Assembly (NCBI RefSeq): GCF_002796985.1
Contig: NZ_PEKX01000020.1
Span: 473,197-537,196, forward strand
DNA: 64,000 nt
Direction: 5' to 3'
Source of the DNA: Pseudomonas sp.
Lineage (GTDB): Bacteria > Pseudomonadota > Gammaproteobacteria > Pseudomonadales > Pseudomonadaceae
Shown: positions 26,323 to 35,380 of the stretch, one piece after another
Numbering within the stretch: the stretch's first letter is position 1
How the letters are laid out: every line of letters begins with the position of its first letter
Translations under genes and position numbers: made by a program
The notes under the pieces: model-generated
Databases searched by the model: none
What the model was told of the DNA's origin: nothing
Seen by the model: the letters and a program-made list of their open reading frames with translations, nothing else

Positions 26323-26979
26323 GTGCGACTGGCTCTGTTCGATCTCGACAACACCCTCCTGGCCGGCGACAGCGACCATAGCTGGGGCGAATGGCTGTGC
26401 CAGCGCGGGCTGGTGGATGCCAGCGAGTACCAGGCGCGCAACGATGCTTTCTATGCTGACTACACCGCCGGCACCCTCGACGTGTTCGCCTACCAGGCGT
26501 TCACCCAGGCGATTCTCGGCCGCAACAGCCTGGACCAGTTGGCCGCCTGGCATCGCCAGTTCATGCAGGATGTCATCGAGCCCATCGTCCTGGCCAAGGG
26601 CGAAGCCCTGCTGGCCGAGCACCGCGCCGCAGGCGACAAGCTGGTGATCATCACCGCCACCAATCGCTTCGTCACCGGCCCGATTGCCGAACGCCTGGGC
26701 GTGGAAACCCTGATTGCGACCGAATGCGAGATGTTCGACGGCCTCTACACCGGCCGGACCTGCGATGTGCCCTGCTTCCAGGGCGGCAAGGTGACCCGCC
26801 TCAACCGCTGGCTCGAAGAGACCGGCCTGAAGCTGGACGATGCCTACTTCTACAGCGATTCGCGCAACGACCTGCCGCTGCTGGAATTGGTGGCCAATCC
26901 GGTAGCCGTCGACCCCGACGACACCCTGCACGCCACCGCTATCGAGCGTGGCTGGCCGGTGATCAGCCTGCGCGGCTGA
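26323..26979 (+). CDS. HAD-IB phosphatase (SerB-like; candidate histidinol-phosphatase)
   Basis: This is a 218-residue HAD subfamily IB hydrolase. Motif I is LFDLDNTLLAGDSD (nucleophile D7, acid/base D9), motif II is IITATNRF, and motif IV is YFYSDSRNDLPLLE. The start is GTG at 26323. The family includes phosphoserine phosphatases. The equivalent P. aeruginosa gene has, to my recollection, been proposed as the missing histidinol-phosphatase; I cannot confirm this from the sequence. It is divergent from rppH. Confidence 0.8.
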   Translation: MRLALFDLDNTLLAGDSDHSWGEWLCQRGLVDASEYQARNDAFYADYTAGTLDVFAYQAFTQAILGRNSLDQLAAWHRQFMQDVIEPIVLAKGEALLAEHRAAGDKLVIITATNRFVTGPIAERLGVETLIATECEMFDGLYTGRTCDVPCFQGGKVTRLNRWLEETGLKLDDAYFYSDSRNDLPLLELVANPVAVDPDDTLHATAIERGWPVISLRG

Positions 26980-26983
26980 TCCT

Positions 26984-27451
26984 TCAGAAGGTCTTGTTGA
27001 CCATCAGGTAGAAGATCGCCAGGAAGGCCAGGAACGCCGGCCAGCCGAGGGCGAACCACCAGCGCATATAGACGAAGGCTTGCGGCGGTAGCGCCGCGCC
27101 GTCCCGGTGTGCCACCTCGGCCATGTCGCGCACGCGGATCTGCAGCCAGACCACCGGCAGCCAACACAGGCCCGCGAACACGTAGAGCGCCAGGCTCCAC
27201 AGCAACCAGCCCGAATCCAGCGGCCAGCCGGCCAGGTGCGCCATGGCGATGCCGCTCAGCGGCTGGAACACCGCCGTGGTGGCGATGAACAGCCAGTCGG
27301 CGGTGACCAGGTGGCGAAAGGTGATGCGGATGGCCTCCAGGTTGCCGCTGCGCCAGGCGCGCCAGCTGTAGTAGGCCGAGCCCAGCCCGGTGCCGAACAG
27401 CAACGTGGACGAGAGGATGTGCAGGGTCTTGAGCAGCAGGTAGAGATTCAC
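26984..27451 (-). CDS. DUF2269-family integral membrane protein
   Basis: This 155-residue protein has four hydrophobic segments and starts MNLYLLLKTLHILSSTLLFGTGLGSAYYSWRA. The TLHILSS segment and central W residues are typical of DUF2269. No catalytic motif is evident. It is the second of two tandem relatives and lies 10 bp downstream of the other. Its function is unknown. Confidence 0.75.
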   Translation of the reverse strand: MNLYLLLKTLHILSSTLLFGTGLGSAYYSWRAWRSGNLEAIRITFRHLVTADWLFIATTAVFQPLSGIAMAHLAGWPLDSGWLLWSLALYVFAGLCWLPVVWLQIRVRDMAEVAHRDGAALPPQAFVYMRWWFALGWPAFLAFLAIFYLMVNKTF

Positions 27452-27461
27452 GCGGCCGGCA

Positions 27462-27929
27462 TCACACCGGCTTGCCGATCATCAGCACCAGGATGGCGAT
27501 CACACACAGCAGCGCCAGCACGAAGAAGCTCAGGCCGAACTTCCATTGCCGCGCCGCACCGGCGGAGATCGGTTCACCACTGCTCTGCGCCACCCGTACA
27601 AGATCGCGGATACGCCACAGGCGGGTGGTGAACAACAGCCAGAAGGTCGTCGCGACGATCAGCAGGCAAGCGCTGCCCAGCAGCCAGGTTTGCCCCAGCG
27701 GCCAGCCGACGGTCTGCACCATGCGGTAGCCGGTGACCGGCAGGCTGACAACACTGCCGGCTACCAGTACCCAGCCGATCAGGCCGATGCGCTGCAGCGC
27801 CTTGGCGATCACCCCGGCGTCGCCGCCACGCCAGCTGCGCCAGCCGTACCAGGCCAGGCCGATGATCGCCAGGAACGGCAGCACCGCGGCGATGCCGTGG
27901 AGAATGCGCAAGGTCTGCAGGCTTTCCAT
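27462..27929 (-). CDS. DUF2269-family integral membrane protein (tandem relative)
   Basis: This protein is also 155 residues with four hydrophobic segments. It shares the layout of its neighbour: an N-terminal LRILHGIAAVLPFLAIIGLAWYGWRSW helix, a G-W-P-L motif (VGWPLGQTWLL against AGWPLDSGWLL) and a C-terminal helix ending MIGKPV. The equal length and shared motifs point to an old tandem duplication. It is transcribed away from ilvA's stop on the same strand. Function unknown. Confidence 0.75.
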   Translation of the reverse strand: MESLQTLRILHGIAAVLPFLAIIGLAWYGWRSWRGGDAGVIAKALQRIGLIGWVLVAGSVVSLPVTGYRMVQTVGWPLGQTWLLGSACLLIVATTFWLLFTTRLWRIRDLVRVAQSSGEPISAGAARQWKFGLSFFVLALLCVIAILVLMIGKPV

Positions 27930-27998
27930 TTCAATTCCCTGTGAAGAAGGCGGCGTTCCGACAAGCCTAGCAGCAGTCGCACCGCCCCTGCCTGATCC

Positions 27999-29513
27999 TC
28001 AGCCGAGGAACAGGCGGTAGGCTGGGTTGTCGGTCTCGTCCCAGTACGGGTAGCCGATCTCTTCCAGCGCGGCCGACACCAGGTGACGCTCATCTTCCGG
28101 CACCTGCAGGCCTGCTACCACGCGACCGTCGGCGGCACCGTGGTTGCGGTAGTGGAACAGGGTGATGTTCCAGCGTCCGCCCAGGCGGTTGAGGAAGTTG
28201 AACAGCGCGCCGGGGCGCTCGGGGAACTCGAAGCGGAACACCTGCTCGCCGGAAACGCGCGGCGAATGGCCACCGACCATGTGGCGGATGTGCAGCTTGG
28301 CCAGTTCGTTGTCGGTCAGGTCGAGCACCGGGAAGCCCTGCTCCTGCAACTGCTGCACCAGTGCCGCGCGCGGGTCGTTCTCCGGGTGCGTCTGCACGCC
28401 GACGAAGATGTGCGCTTCGCTGTCGGTGTTGTAGCGGTAGTTGAACTCGGTGATCTGGCGCTTGCCGATGGCCTCGCAGAAGGCCTTGAAGCTGCCCGGA
28501 CGCTCGGGGATGGTCACGGCGATGATCGCCTCGCGCTTCTCGCCCAGCTCGGCGCGCTCGGCCACATGGCGCAGGCGGTCGAAGTTGATGTTGGCGCCCG
28601 AATCGATAGCCACCAGGGTCTCGCCCTTCACGCCTTCGCGTTCGACGTAGCGCTTGATCCCGGCCACCGCCAGCGCGCCGGCCGGCTCGGTGATGGAGCG
28701 GGTGTCGTCGTAGATGTCCTTGATCGCCGCACAGATTTCGTCGGTGCTGACGGTGATCACCTCGTCGACGTAGTCCTTGCACAGCTCGAAGTTGTGCTGG
28801 CCGATCTGCGCCACGGCCACGCCGTCGGCGAACAGCCCGACCTGGCCCAGCACCACGCGCTCACCAGCGGCCATGGCGGCCTGCAGGCAGTTGGAGTCGT
28901 CCGGCTCGACGCCGATGACCTTGATCTCCGGGCGCAGGTATTTGACGTAGGCGGCGATGCCGGCGATCAGGCCGCCGCCGCCGACGGGCACGAAGATCGC
29001 GTCGATGCGGCCCGGGTTCTGGCGGAGGATTTCCATCGCCACGGTGCCCTGGCCGGCGATCACATCCGGGTCGTCATAGGGGTGGACGTAGACGTAGCCC
29101 TTCTCTTCCACCAGCTTCAGCGAGTGCGCCAGCGCATCGGGGAAAGCATCACCATGCAGCACGGCCTTGCCGCCACGGGCGCGCACGCCCTGGACCTTCA
29201 GTTCCGGCGTGGTGCGCGGCATCACGATGGTGGCCTTGATGCCCAGTTCACGGGCGGCCAGCGCCACGCCCTGGGCATGGTTGCCGGCCGAGGCGGTGAC
29301 GACGCCGCGGGCGAGTTCTTCCGGGCTCAGCTGCGCCAGCTTGTTGTAGGCGCCGCGAATCTTGAAGGAGAACACCGGCTGCAGGTCTTCGCGTTTCAGC
29401 AGAATCTGGTTGCCCAGGCGCTCGGAGAGCTGGCGGGCGGGCTGCAGGGGCGTTTCCACGGCAACGTCGTAGACACGCGAGGTGAGGATCTTCTTGACGT
29501 ATTGTTCGAGCAT
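27999..29513 (-). CDS. ilvA: Threonine ammonia-lyase, biosynthetic
   Basis: This PLP enzyme deaminates threonine to 2-oxobutanoate, the first committed step of isoleucine synthesis. It is 504 residues, close to E. coli IlvA (514). The PLP lysine is K51 in FSFKIRGAYNKL. The PLP phosphate loop is VPVGGGGLIAGIA. Two C-terminal ACT-like regulatory domains cover about 325-500 (ITVPERPGSFKAFCEAIGKRQITEF-type and FEFPERPGALFNFLN-type starts). The start MLEQYVKKILTSRVYD at 29513 is preferred over an in-frame start at 29588. It is divergent from rpiA. Confidence 0.95.
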   Translation of the reverse strand: MLEQYVKKILTSRVYDVAVETPLQPARQLSERLGNQILLKREDLQPVFSFKIRGAYNKLAQLSPEELARGVVTASAGNHAQGVALAARELGIKATIVMPRTTPELKVQGVRARGGKAVLHGDAFPDALAHSLKLVEEKGYVYVHPYDDPDVIAGQGTVAMEILRQNPGRIDAIFVPVGGGGLIAGIAAYVKYLRPEIKVIGVEPDDSNCLQAAMAAGERVVLGQVGLFADGVAVAQIGQHNFELCKDYVDEVITVSTDEICAAIKDIYDDTRSITEPAGALAVAGIKRYVEREGVKGETLVAIDSGANINFDRLRHVAERAELGEKREAIIAVTIPERPGSFKAFCEAIGKRQITEFNYRYNTDSEAHIFVGVQTHPENDPRAALVQQLQEQGFPVLDLTDNELAKLHIRHMVGGHSPRVSGEQVFRFEFPERPGALFNFLNRLGGRWNITLFHYRNHGAADGRVVAGLQVPEDERHLVSAALEEIGYPYWDETDNPAYRLFLG

Positions 29514-29649
29514 CGGAAGGGCTATTTCGGCGGCTTTTCGAGGAACCGCGAGTCTACTCCAGCCGGCGCGGCGCGGGCCACCGAACAATCCGCGCGCAGA
29601 TGACCGTAACAGTTGCCCGGCGGCGCAACACCGGCGCGCCTTCGGCCGC

Positions 29650-29655
29650 TATAAT
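29650..29655 (+). promoter_or_regulatory. Candidate -10 box for rpiA
   Basis: TATAAT lies 60 bp upstream of the rpiA ATG in the ilvA-rpiA gap. No good -35 hexamer is found at the usual spacing, so this is only a candidate. Confidence 0.35.
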
Positions 29656-29714
29656 CCGCCCTCTCGACTATTCCCCGGCGCCGTTGCGCCCATCCAGGTA
29701 AGAAGACCCCCGCC

Positions 29715-30386
29715 ATGAACCAGGATCAGCTCAAGCAGGCTGTGGCCCAGGCCGCCGTCGACCACATCCTTCCGCACCTCGACAGCAAGAGCATCGTCGG
29801 CGTGGGCACCGGCTCCACCGCCAACTTCTTCATCGACCTGCTGGCCAGGCACAAGGCCGAATTCGATGGCGCCGTGGCCAGCTCCGAAGCCACCGCCCAG
29901 CGCCTGAAGGGCCATGGCATCCCGGTCTACGACCTGAACACCGTCAGCGAACTGGAGTTCTACGTGGACGGCGCCGACGAGGCCAACGAGCGCCTGGAAC
30001 TGATCAAGGGCGGCGGCGCCGCGCTGACCCGCGAGAAGATCGTCGCCGCGGTCGCCAAGGAATTCATCTGCATCGCCGACGCCAGCAAGCTGGTGCCGAT
30101 CCTCGGCGGCTTCCCGCTGCCGGTGGAAGTCATCCCCATGGCCCGCAGCTTTGTTGCGCGCCAGCTGGTGAAGCTGGGCGGCGACCCGGTGTACCGCGAG
30201 GGCGTGCTGACCGACAACGGCAACATCATCCTCGACGTGCACAACCTGCGCATCGACAGCCCGGTACAGCTGGAAGAAGCGATCAACAACATCGTCGGCG
30301 TGGTCACCAACGGCCTGTTCGCCGCACGCCCGGCCGACCTGCTGCTGCTGGGCACCGCCGAAGGTGTGAAGACCCTCAAGGTCTGA
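29715..30386 (+). CDS. rpiA: Ribose-5-phosphate isomerase A
   Basis: This 223-residue isomerase interconverts ribose 5-phosphate and ribulose 5-phosphate in the pentose phosphate pathway. The signature VGVGTGSTANFFIDLLA lies near residues 25-41, the catalytic region DGADEAN near 84-90, and the lysine-glycine loop LIKGGGAALTREKIVA near 96-111. The length matches the E. coli enzyme (219). Confidence 0.97.
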   Translation: MNQDQLKQAVAQAAVDHILPHLDSKSIVGVGTGSTANFFIDLLARHKAEFDGAVASSEATAQRLKGHGIPVYDLNTVSELEFYVDGADEANERLELIKGGGAALTREKIVAAVAKEFICIADASKLVPILGGFPLPVEVIPMARSFVARQLVKLGGDPVYREGVLTDNGNIILDVHNLRIDSPVQLEEAINNIVGVVTNGLFAARPADLLLLGTAEGVKTLKV

Positions 30387-30394
30387 CCCTGCCA

Positions 30395-30417
30395 GGCGCC
30401 ATCCGCCCGGTGGCGCC
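30395..30417 (+). terminator. Hairpin after rpiA
   Basis: A perfect 7-bp stem GGCGCCA / TGGCGCC with a 9-nt loop starts 9 bases after the rpiA stop and is followed by TTCCT. The weak U-run makes it a moderate terminator candidate. Confidence 0.5.
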
Positions 30418-30480
30418 TTCCTGAGCGCCCGCTGCCGTCTACGCTGGGATGACCCAAACCCTCCCAGAAGGAGACGCAGC

Positions 30481-30813
30481 ATGGCCGCCAAGTACCATCT
30501 GAAAAAAGCCAGCGATGGCCAGTTCCACTTCAACCTGCACGCCAGCAACGGCGAGATCGTCCTCACCAGCGAGCTGTACAAGGCCAAGACCTCGGCCGTG
30601 GACGGCATCGAATCGGTGCGCAAGAACTCCCAGCGCGAAGGGGCCTTCGAGATCAAGGTCGCCAGCAACGGCAAGCACCACTTCGTGCTCAAGGCCACCA
30701 ACGGCCAGATCGTCGGGCAAAGCCAGATGTATGCCAGCAAGGCCACTGCCGAGGCCGGCGTGACGGCGGTCAAACGTTACGCGCCTGAAGCACCGATCAG
30801 CGACGACACCTGA
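30481..30813 (+). CDS. YegP-family (DUF1508) protein
   Basis: This 110-residue protein consists of two tandem DUF1508 repeats of about 50 residues each. The first repeat has GQFHFNLHASNGEIVLTSELYKAK and the second GKHHFVLKATNGQIVGQSQMYASK. AAGGAG precedes the ATG. YegP proteins are small beta-rich proteins of unknown function. It is flanked by hairpins on both sides, so it is probably a single-gene unit. Confidence 0.88.
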   Translation: MAAKYHLKKASDGQFHFNLHASNGEIVLTSELYKAKTSAVDGIESVRKNSQREGAFEIKVASNGKHHFVLKATNGQIVGQSQMYASKATAEAGVTAVKRYAPEAPISDDT

Positions 30814-30853
30814 TAGCGCACCGTTTCGGTGAGCATTCCCGCACGCTCGCTTC

Positions 30854-30881
30854 ACACGGCCGGCGCTGGTGCCGGCCGTGT
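30854..30881 (+). terminator. Strong hairpin after the YegP gene
   Basis: A perfect 11-bp stem, ACACGGCCGGC / GCCGGCCGTGT, encloses the loop GCTGGT 40 bp after the stop. The following ATCACTCTTG is only partly T-rich. Confidence 0.6.
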
Positions 30882-31026
30882 ATCACTCTTGTTACAGTGG
30901 CGCGACACCCTCGGTCACTGAAGCGTCAAATTCCGCCCATCTCCGGCGAACCGGTCTACATCCTGCTTTCCTCCGGCGCACGCATCGAACACCGATGCGA
31001 TTCCAATCGACACAGAGGAAAGTGCC

Positions 31027-32970
31027 GTGTTCAAACCCTTAGCCGTGGCGGTAAGCCTGGGATGCGCCGCGCTGGCGACCGACGCCAGCGCTTATGAATA
31101 TGGGGATTATGCCGGGGATACCCTCGACACCCTGATCAACGATTATCCCGGCCGTTACCGCGGCACCGCCAGCTTCGCCGGCGCCACCACACTGATGCAG
31201 TCGCGCCTGGGCTTCGGCTACCAGACGCAGCTCCAGGACTTCACCTGGGCCGGCAACCGCAGCTCGCAGAACGTCATTGCCAGCGCCGCGGGCAGCAGTG
31301 GCCAGTACGTGGTGCTGGGCGCCCACTACGACACCTACTACGGCCGCCCCACCCTGCAGGGCCTGGACGACAATGGCTCGGGCGCCGCCGTGCTGACGGA
31401 GATCGCCCGCAACCTGGGCGGCGTCGCCCTGGAAAATGGCCTGGAAGTGGTCGGCTTCGGCGCCGAGGAAGAGGGCCTGCGCGGCTCGCGCGCCTACGTC
31501 GCCGCCCTCAGCGACGAACAGCGCAGCAACCTGCTGGGCATGATCAACCTCGACAGCCTGATCACCGGCGACAAGATGTACGCCCACGCCGGCCTCAACA
31601 GCGTCGACAACCCCGCGCTGGGAGCCTACCGCGACCAACTCCTGCGCATTGCCCAGGAACTGAAGATCCCGCTGTTCACCAACCCGGGCCTGAACGAGGA
31701 GTACCCCGCCGGCACCGGTTGCTGCAGTGACGGCGAAAGCTTCGAGGGCCTGAACGTCCCGGTCCTGTTCATCGAAGCCACCAACTGGGAACTGGGCGAA
31801 CTGGACGGCTACGATCAGACCGACAACCCCGCCATCCCCGGTGGCGCCACCTGGCATAACCCCGCACTGGACAACGAACAGGTGCTCACCGGCGCCTTCG
31901 GCCAGGAACGCATCGACCAGCGCCTGCGTGACTTCTCGCGCCTGCTCACGCGCCTGGTGCTGGAACTGACCAACGCCGACCTGCTCGCCTCCACTGCTTC
32001 CGGCGGCGCCATGGCGCGGCAGATGGAAGACCAGTTGCAACGCCAGCACCTGGCCCTGACCCGCCTGCACGACCGCCGCTGGCTGACGCTGCTGGGCAGC
32101 TCGCGCCCGGTCGGCAGCTTCGACGGCGCCGTCGGCGTGGAAGGCGAAACCACCCCCGAGAGCGGCTTCGACATGCCGGGCGACCCGCGCTCGCACCGCG
32201 CGGGGGTCAACCTGCTGGGCGACTACCGCGCCAGCGAGGCCGTGACTGTCGGCGGTAGCCTGAGCTTCCAGCGCAGCCGCGACAACCTGGACCACAGCGC
32301 CCGCCTGGAAGCGGAAACCTGGCAGCTGGGCCTCTACGGCCTGCTCAACGACGACGGCCCGGCCTGGCTGGGCGGCGAGCTGAGCGCCGGCTATGCCGAC
32401 TTCGACAGCAAGCGTTCGGTGTACCTGAAGGCGAACAACGGCCCGGTGCTACTCGACCAACGCATCGACGGCGACACCAACGCCTGGTTCTGGGGCGCGC
32501 GGGTCGACGGCGGCTATGACTTCGACATCGCCGGCATCAAGACCGGGCCGCAGGGCGGGCTGGACTTCGTGCACTACCGCATCGACGACTTCAACGAAGA
32601 CGACGATCTGCGTACCGCGCTGGGCTATGAGGAGCAGGACTACGACTCGGTCGAAGCCAGCCTCGGCTGGGGGCTGCGCGGCGAGCTGCCGCTGGGCAAC
32701 CGCATGGCCGTGCAGCCCTACGCCAGCGTGCGTTGGGTGAAGGAGCTGGCCGACGGCCGCCTGGACGACATCGCGCTGACCGCCCTGGGCGATGGCCGCA
32801 CCCGCGTCGCCGACCTGGGCGATGTGGACAAGGACTTCGGTCGCGCCCAGGCCGGTGCTCTGCTCGCAGTCACCGAGCAACTGGGCGTGTTTGCCGAGGC
32901 CAACTCGCGCTTCGCCCACAGCGAAGGCAGCCAGGCGTCCTATTCCCTCGGCGTGCAGTGGCAGTTCTGA
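31027..32970 (+). CDS. aaaA: AaaA, autotransporter aminopeptidase
   Basis: This 647-residue outer-membrane protein has a signal peptide (MFKPLAVAVSLGCAALATDASA), an M28 zinc aminopeptidase passenger and a C-terminal beta-barrel ending in phenylalanine (LGVQWQF). Metal and catalytic residues are visible: H100 and D102 in GAHYDTYYG, D114 in GLDDNGSGA, the E147-E149 run in GAEEEGLRGSR and D176 in NLDSL. P. aeruginosa AaaA releases N-terminal arginine from peptides at the cell surface. The start is GTG at 31027 with GAGGAAA upstream. It is convergent with carP. Confidence 0.9.
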   Translation: MFKPLAVAVSLGCAALATDASAYEYGDYAGDTLDTLINDYPGRYRGTASFAGATTLMQSRLGFGYQTQLQDFTWAGNRSSQNVIASAAGSSGQYVVLGAHYDTYYGRPTLQGLDDNGSGAAVLTEIARNLGGVALENGLEVVGFGAEEEGLRGSRAYVAALSDEQRSNLLGMINLDSLITGDKMYAHAGLNSVDNPALGAYRDQLLRIAQELKIPLFTNPGLNEEYPAGTGCCSDGESFEGLNVPVLFIEATNWELGELDGYDQTDNPAIPGGATWHNPALDNEQVLTGAFGQERIDQRLRDFSRLLTRLVLELTNADLLASTASGGAMARQMEDQLQRQHLALTRLHDRRWLTLLGSSRPVGSFDGAVGVEGETTPESGFDMPGDPRSHRAGVNLLGDYRASEAVTVGGSLSFQRSRDNLDHSARLEAETWQLGLYGLLNDDGPAWLGGELSAGYADFDSKRSVYLKANNGPVLLDQRIDGDTNAWFWGARVDGGYDFDIAGIKTGPQGGLDFVHYRIDDFNEDDDLRTALGYEEQDYDSVEASLGWGLRGELPLGNRMAVQPYASVRWVKELADGRLDDIALTALGDGRTRVADLGDVDKDFGRAQAGALLAVTEQLGVFAEANSRFAHSEGSQASYSLGVQWQF

Positions 32971-32991
32971 TCGAGGAAAGGCGAGGTGCCC

Positions 32992-33915
32992 TCAGGGCGC
33001 CTCGCGCTTCTTGAACACGTAGAAGAGATTGGGCTCGCTGACCAGGTACAGCGAGCCCTGGTCGTCCATGGCAATGCCTTCGGCCTGCGGCACGCTGCGC
33101 CTCAGCCCCTGCATGCCGCGCAGCAGCGACAGCGAGCTGATCGGCTCGCCATCAGCGCTCAGTTCCAGCACCAGCCGGGATTCGTCGGACAGCGCCAGCA
33201 GGTGCCCGCTGCGCTCGTCGTACTGCAGGCTGGAGAGATCGCGGACGAACAGATTGCGGTTGTGCTGCAGGTCTTCCACCACATGCACCGCGATGGGTTG
33301 CTGCGACTGCTCGTAGGGGAAGCCGCGCACCTCGTAGATGTGCACCGGATTGCGCTCCTTGGCGACGAACAGGCGCTTGCCCAGCGAGTCGTAGGCCAGC
33401 CCCTCGAAACCACTGTTGCCGCCTCGCCCCAAAGCCAGGGCGAGCTGCTGGGCGTCGTCGATGTGGAGCTCCTTGGTGTCGTCATGCAACTCCACGCGAA
33501 TCAGGCGCTGGTGGGTTTCGTCGGTGATCACGTACACGTTGCGGCTGATGTACTCGATAGCCTCGGTATCGCCGAAGCCGTGCAGCTTGATCCTGCGCAG
33601 CACCTTGCCTTCCAGCGACAACTCCACCAGCTCGTTGTGCTTGTTGGTGACGGTGAACAGGGTCTGCCGGTCCGGATCGTAGGTCAGTGCCGAGACGTTT
33701 TCGTCCAGGCCCTCGATCGGTTGCCCCTCCAGCACCACGCGATAGTCCGGCAGCCAGATCGACTTGTCCTGCCACTCGGCTGCATGACGCCATTCATTGA
33801 GCTTGAACCAGGCGCGCTCGTAGACCCGGAAGCTCTGACCCAATGCCAACAGCATGGCCAGGGCGATCAGCGCCAGCAGCAAAAGCAGGCGGCGGGGTTT
33901 GAGCAGACGACGCAT
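32992..33915 (-). CDS. carP: CarP-like SdiA-regulated beta-propeller protein
   Basis: This 307-residue protein has an N-terminal membrane anchor (RLLLLLALIALAMLLALGQSF) and an SdiA-regulated (phytase-like beta-propeller) domain to the C-terminus. Repeated blade motifs include LTYDPDRQTLFTVTNKHNELVEL, GFEGLAYDSLGKRLFVAKERN and AEGIAMDDQGSLYLVSEPNLFYVF. In P. aeruginosa the gene beside aaaA encodes CarP, a calcium-induced propeller protein linked to calcium homeostasis and pyocyanin. The assignment rests on family and position. A paralogue lies at 42762-43682. Confidence 0.75.
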   Translation of the reverse strand: MRRLLKPRRLLLLLALIALAMLLALGQSFRVYERAWFKLNEWRHAAEWQDKSIWLPDYRVVLEGQPIEGLDENVSALTYDPDRQTLFTVTNKHNELVELSLEGKVLRRIKLHGFGDTEAIEYISRNVYVITDETHQRLIRVELHDDTKELHIDDAQQLALALGRGGNSGFEGLAYDSLGKRLFVAKERNPVHIYEVRGFPYEQSQQPIAVHVVEDLQHNRNLFVRDLSSLQYDERSGHLLALSDESRLVLELSADGEPISSLSLLRGMQGLRRSVPQAEGIAMDDQGSLYLVSEPNLFYVFKKREAP

Positions 33916-34066
33916 GGAGGACTCGGGGCAGGGTTGGCGTGGCAGCTTCGCAGCAGCGCCTGAAGCCAAACTTAAAGGCCATCATGGGCTGTGGGCCGGC
34001 TAGAGTCAGATTAGCGCAAGACCGCCCGATCCATAGACCGCCCGACCTTTCGCAAGAGGCACAGCG

Positions 34067-35083
34067 ATGGCCCAGCATCTACTCCCCGAACAACGCCAGC
34101 AGGCGACCCTGCACACGGTGGTGCTGGCGACCGAGGTGCTGCACCACGCGGGCGTGCCGCGCCCGAAACTACTGGAGGGCAGCGGCATCGGCGAGGCGGA
34201 CTTGCTGACCCCGGAGAAACTGATTACCCACGCGCAGGAATTGCGTGTCTTCGCCAACGCCCTGAACTGCCACCACGACCCGGCGCTGGGTCTCTACCTC
34301 GGCCTGCGCATGCATGTCTCGGCTTACGGCATCCTCGGCTACAGCATGCTCGCCAGTCGCACGCTGCGTGACGCGCTGAAACTGGCCCTGACCTTTCCCG
34401 AGTTGCTCGGCACCTACTTCCGCCTGGCGCTGACGCCGCAGGGCGACGAAGTCCACCTCAGCGCCGATGGCTACCGCTACGCGCCGGAACTGACGGTGTT
34501 CAACACCGAGCTATGCCTGACCTCGATGCTGACGGTGATCCGCGATCTGCTCGGCGAGTCGGTGCGGCCGCGAAGGCTGCTGCTCGCCTATCGTCCACCG
34601 CTGCACGCCGAGACTTACACCGAACGCCTGGGCTGCCCGGTGGATTTCGGCGCACCCACCAGCGCGCTGTGCTTCAGCCCGGCGCTGCTGGACCGGCCGC
34701 TGCCGCTGGCCGACCCGGTCAGTTGCCACAACGGCGTACAGCAATGTCTGCGAATGAGCGCGCTGCTCAGCAGCCGTGGCGACATGATCGACCAACTGCG
34801 CCAACATCTCGCCAGCCACCTGCAGGACACTGCCAGCCTGGACACCGTGGCCCGCCACCTGCACCGCTCCACCCGCACCCTGCGCCGCCACCTGCAGCAG
34901 CAGAACACCAGTTATCAACAGGTGCTCGACGAGGTGCGCTTCGACCGCGCGCGGCAGTTGCTCAAGGACACCGACCTGCCGATCTACCTGATCGCCGAGC
35001 AGTTGGGCTACAGCGAGACGGCGAGCTTCCGGCATGCCTTCCAGCGCTGGAGTGGGGCGAGTCCGAGCTTGTATCGGGGCTGA
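34067..35083 (+). CDS. AraC-family regulator with N-terminal ligand-binding domain
   Basis: This 338-residue protein has an N-terminal domain of the type seen in OruR/ArgR-like AraC regulators (HHDPALGLYLGLRMHVSAYGILGYSMLAS near 64-92). A C-terminal double helix-turn-helix covers about 235-335 (DTVARHLHRSTRTLRRHLQQQNTSYQQVLDE, LIAEQLGYSETASFRHAFQRWSGASPS). It is divergent from carP and upstream of the polyamine-type ABC operon, which it may regulate. The ligand is unknown. I do not recall an equivalent AraC gene at this position in P. aeruginosa PAO1. Confidence 0.85.
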   Translation: MAQHLLPEQRQQATLHTVVLATEVLHHAGVPRPKLLEGSGIGEADLLTPEKLITHAQELRVFANALNCHHDPALGLYLGLRMHVSAYGILGYSMLASRTLRDALKLALTFPELLGTYFRLALTPQGDEVHLSADGYRYAPELTVFNTELCLTSMLTVIRDLLGESVRPRRLLLAYRPPLHAETYTERLGCPVDFGAPTSALCFSPALLDRPLPLADPVSCHNGVQQCLRMSALLSSRGDMIDQLRQHLASHLQDTASLDTVARHLHRSTRTLRRHLQQQNTSYQQVLDEVRFDRARQLLKDTDLPIYLIAEQLGYSETASFRHAFQRWSGASPSLYRG

Positions 35084-35105
35084 AGCAACGAGCGGAAACG
35101 TCACT

Positions 35106-35172
35106 GTAGGAGCGAGCTTGCTCGCGAACCCAGTCCCCAGCAGCGATTGTTCGCGAGCAAGCTCGCTCCTAC
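35106..35172. repeat. Paired inverted REP palindromes (REPIN)
   Basis: Two inverted REP units start about 20 bp after the AraC stop. The rest of the 297-bp gap to the ABC operon (35173-35380) is comparatively AT-rich, with two copies of TGGCCTGAT(T/C)TAT around 35240-35270, and probably contains the operon promoter. Confidence 0.88.
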
Positions 35173-35380
35173 AAAAAGCCTGAAGGACGACCCCCCGCTG
35201 CCGCCCGAAACCCAGCACGGCAAAGCGCATTTTCAACTTGGCCTGATTTATCCCTTATTGGCCTGATCTATCGTTCTGCGCATCCCGGCGCTTGGTCATT
35301 ATCAATCCGCAGCTAGGTGAAACGGTCCTAGAAACCGTAAAACCTCAACAATAACAACTGCTTAACTGCATGGTACAAGC

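Noticed and set aside
25696..26931. A 411-codon reading of rppH
   Set aside because: The first 250 codons are antisense to the HAD-IB gene; the true protein starts at the GTG at 26175.
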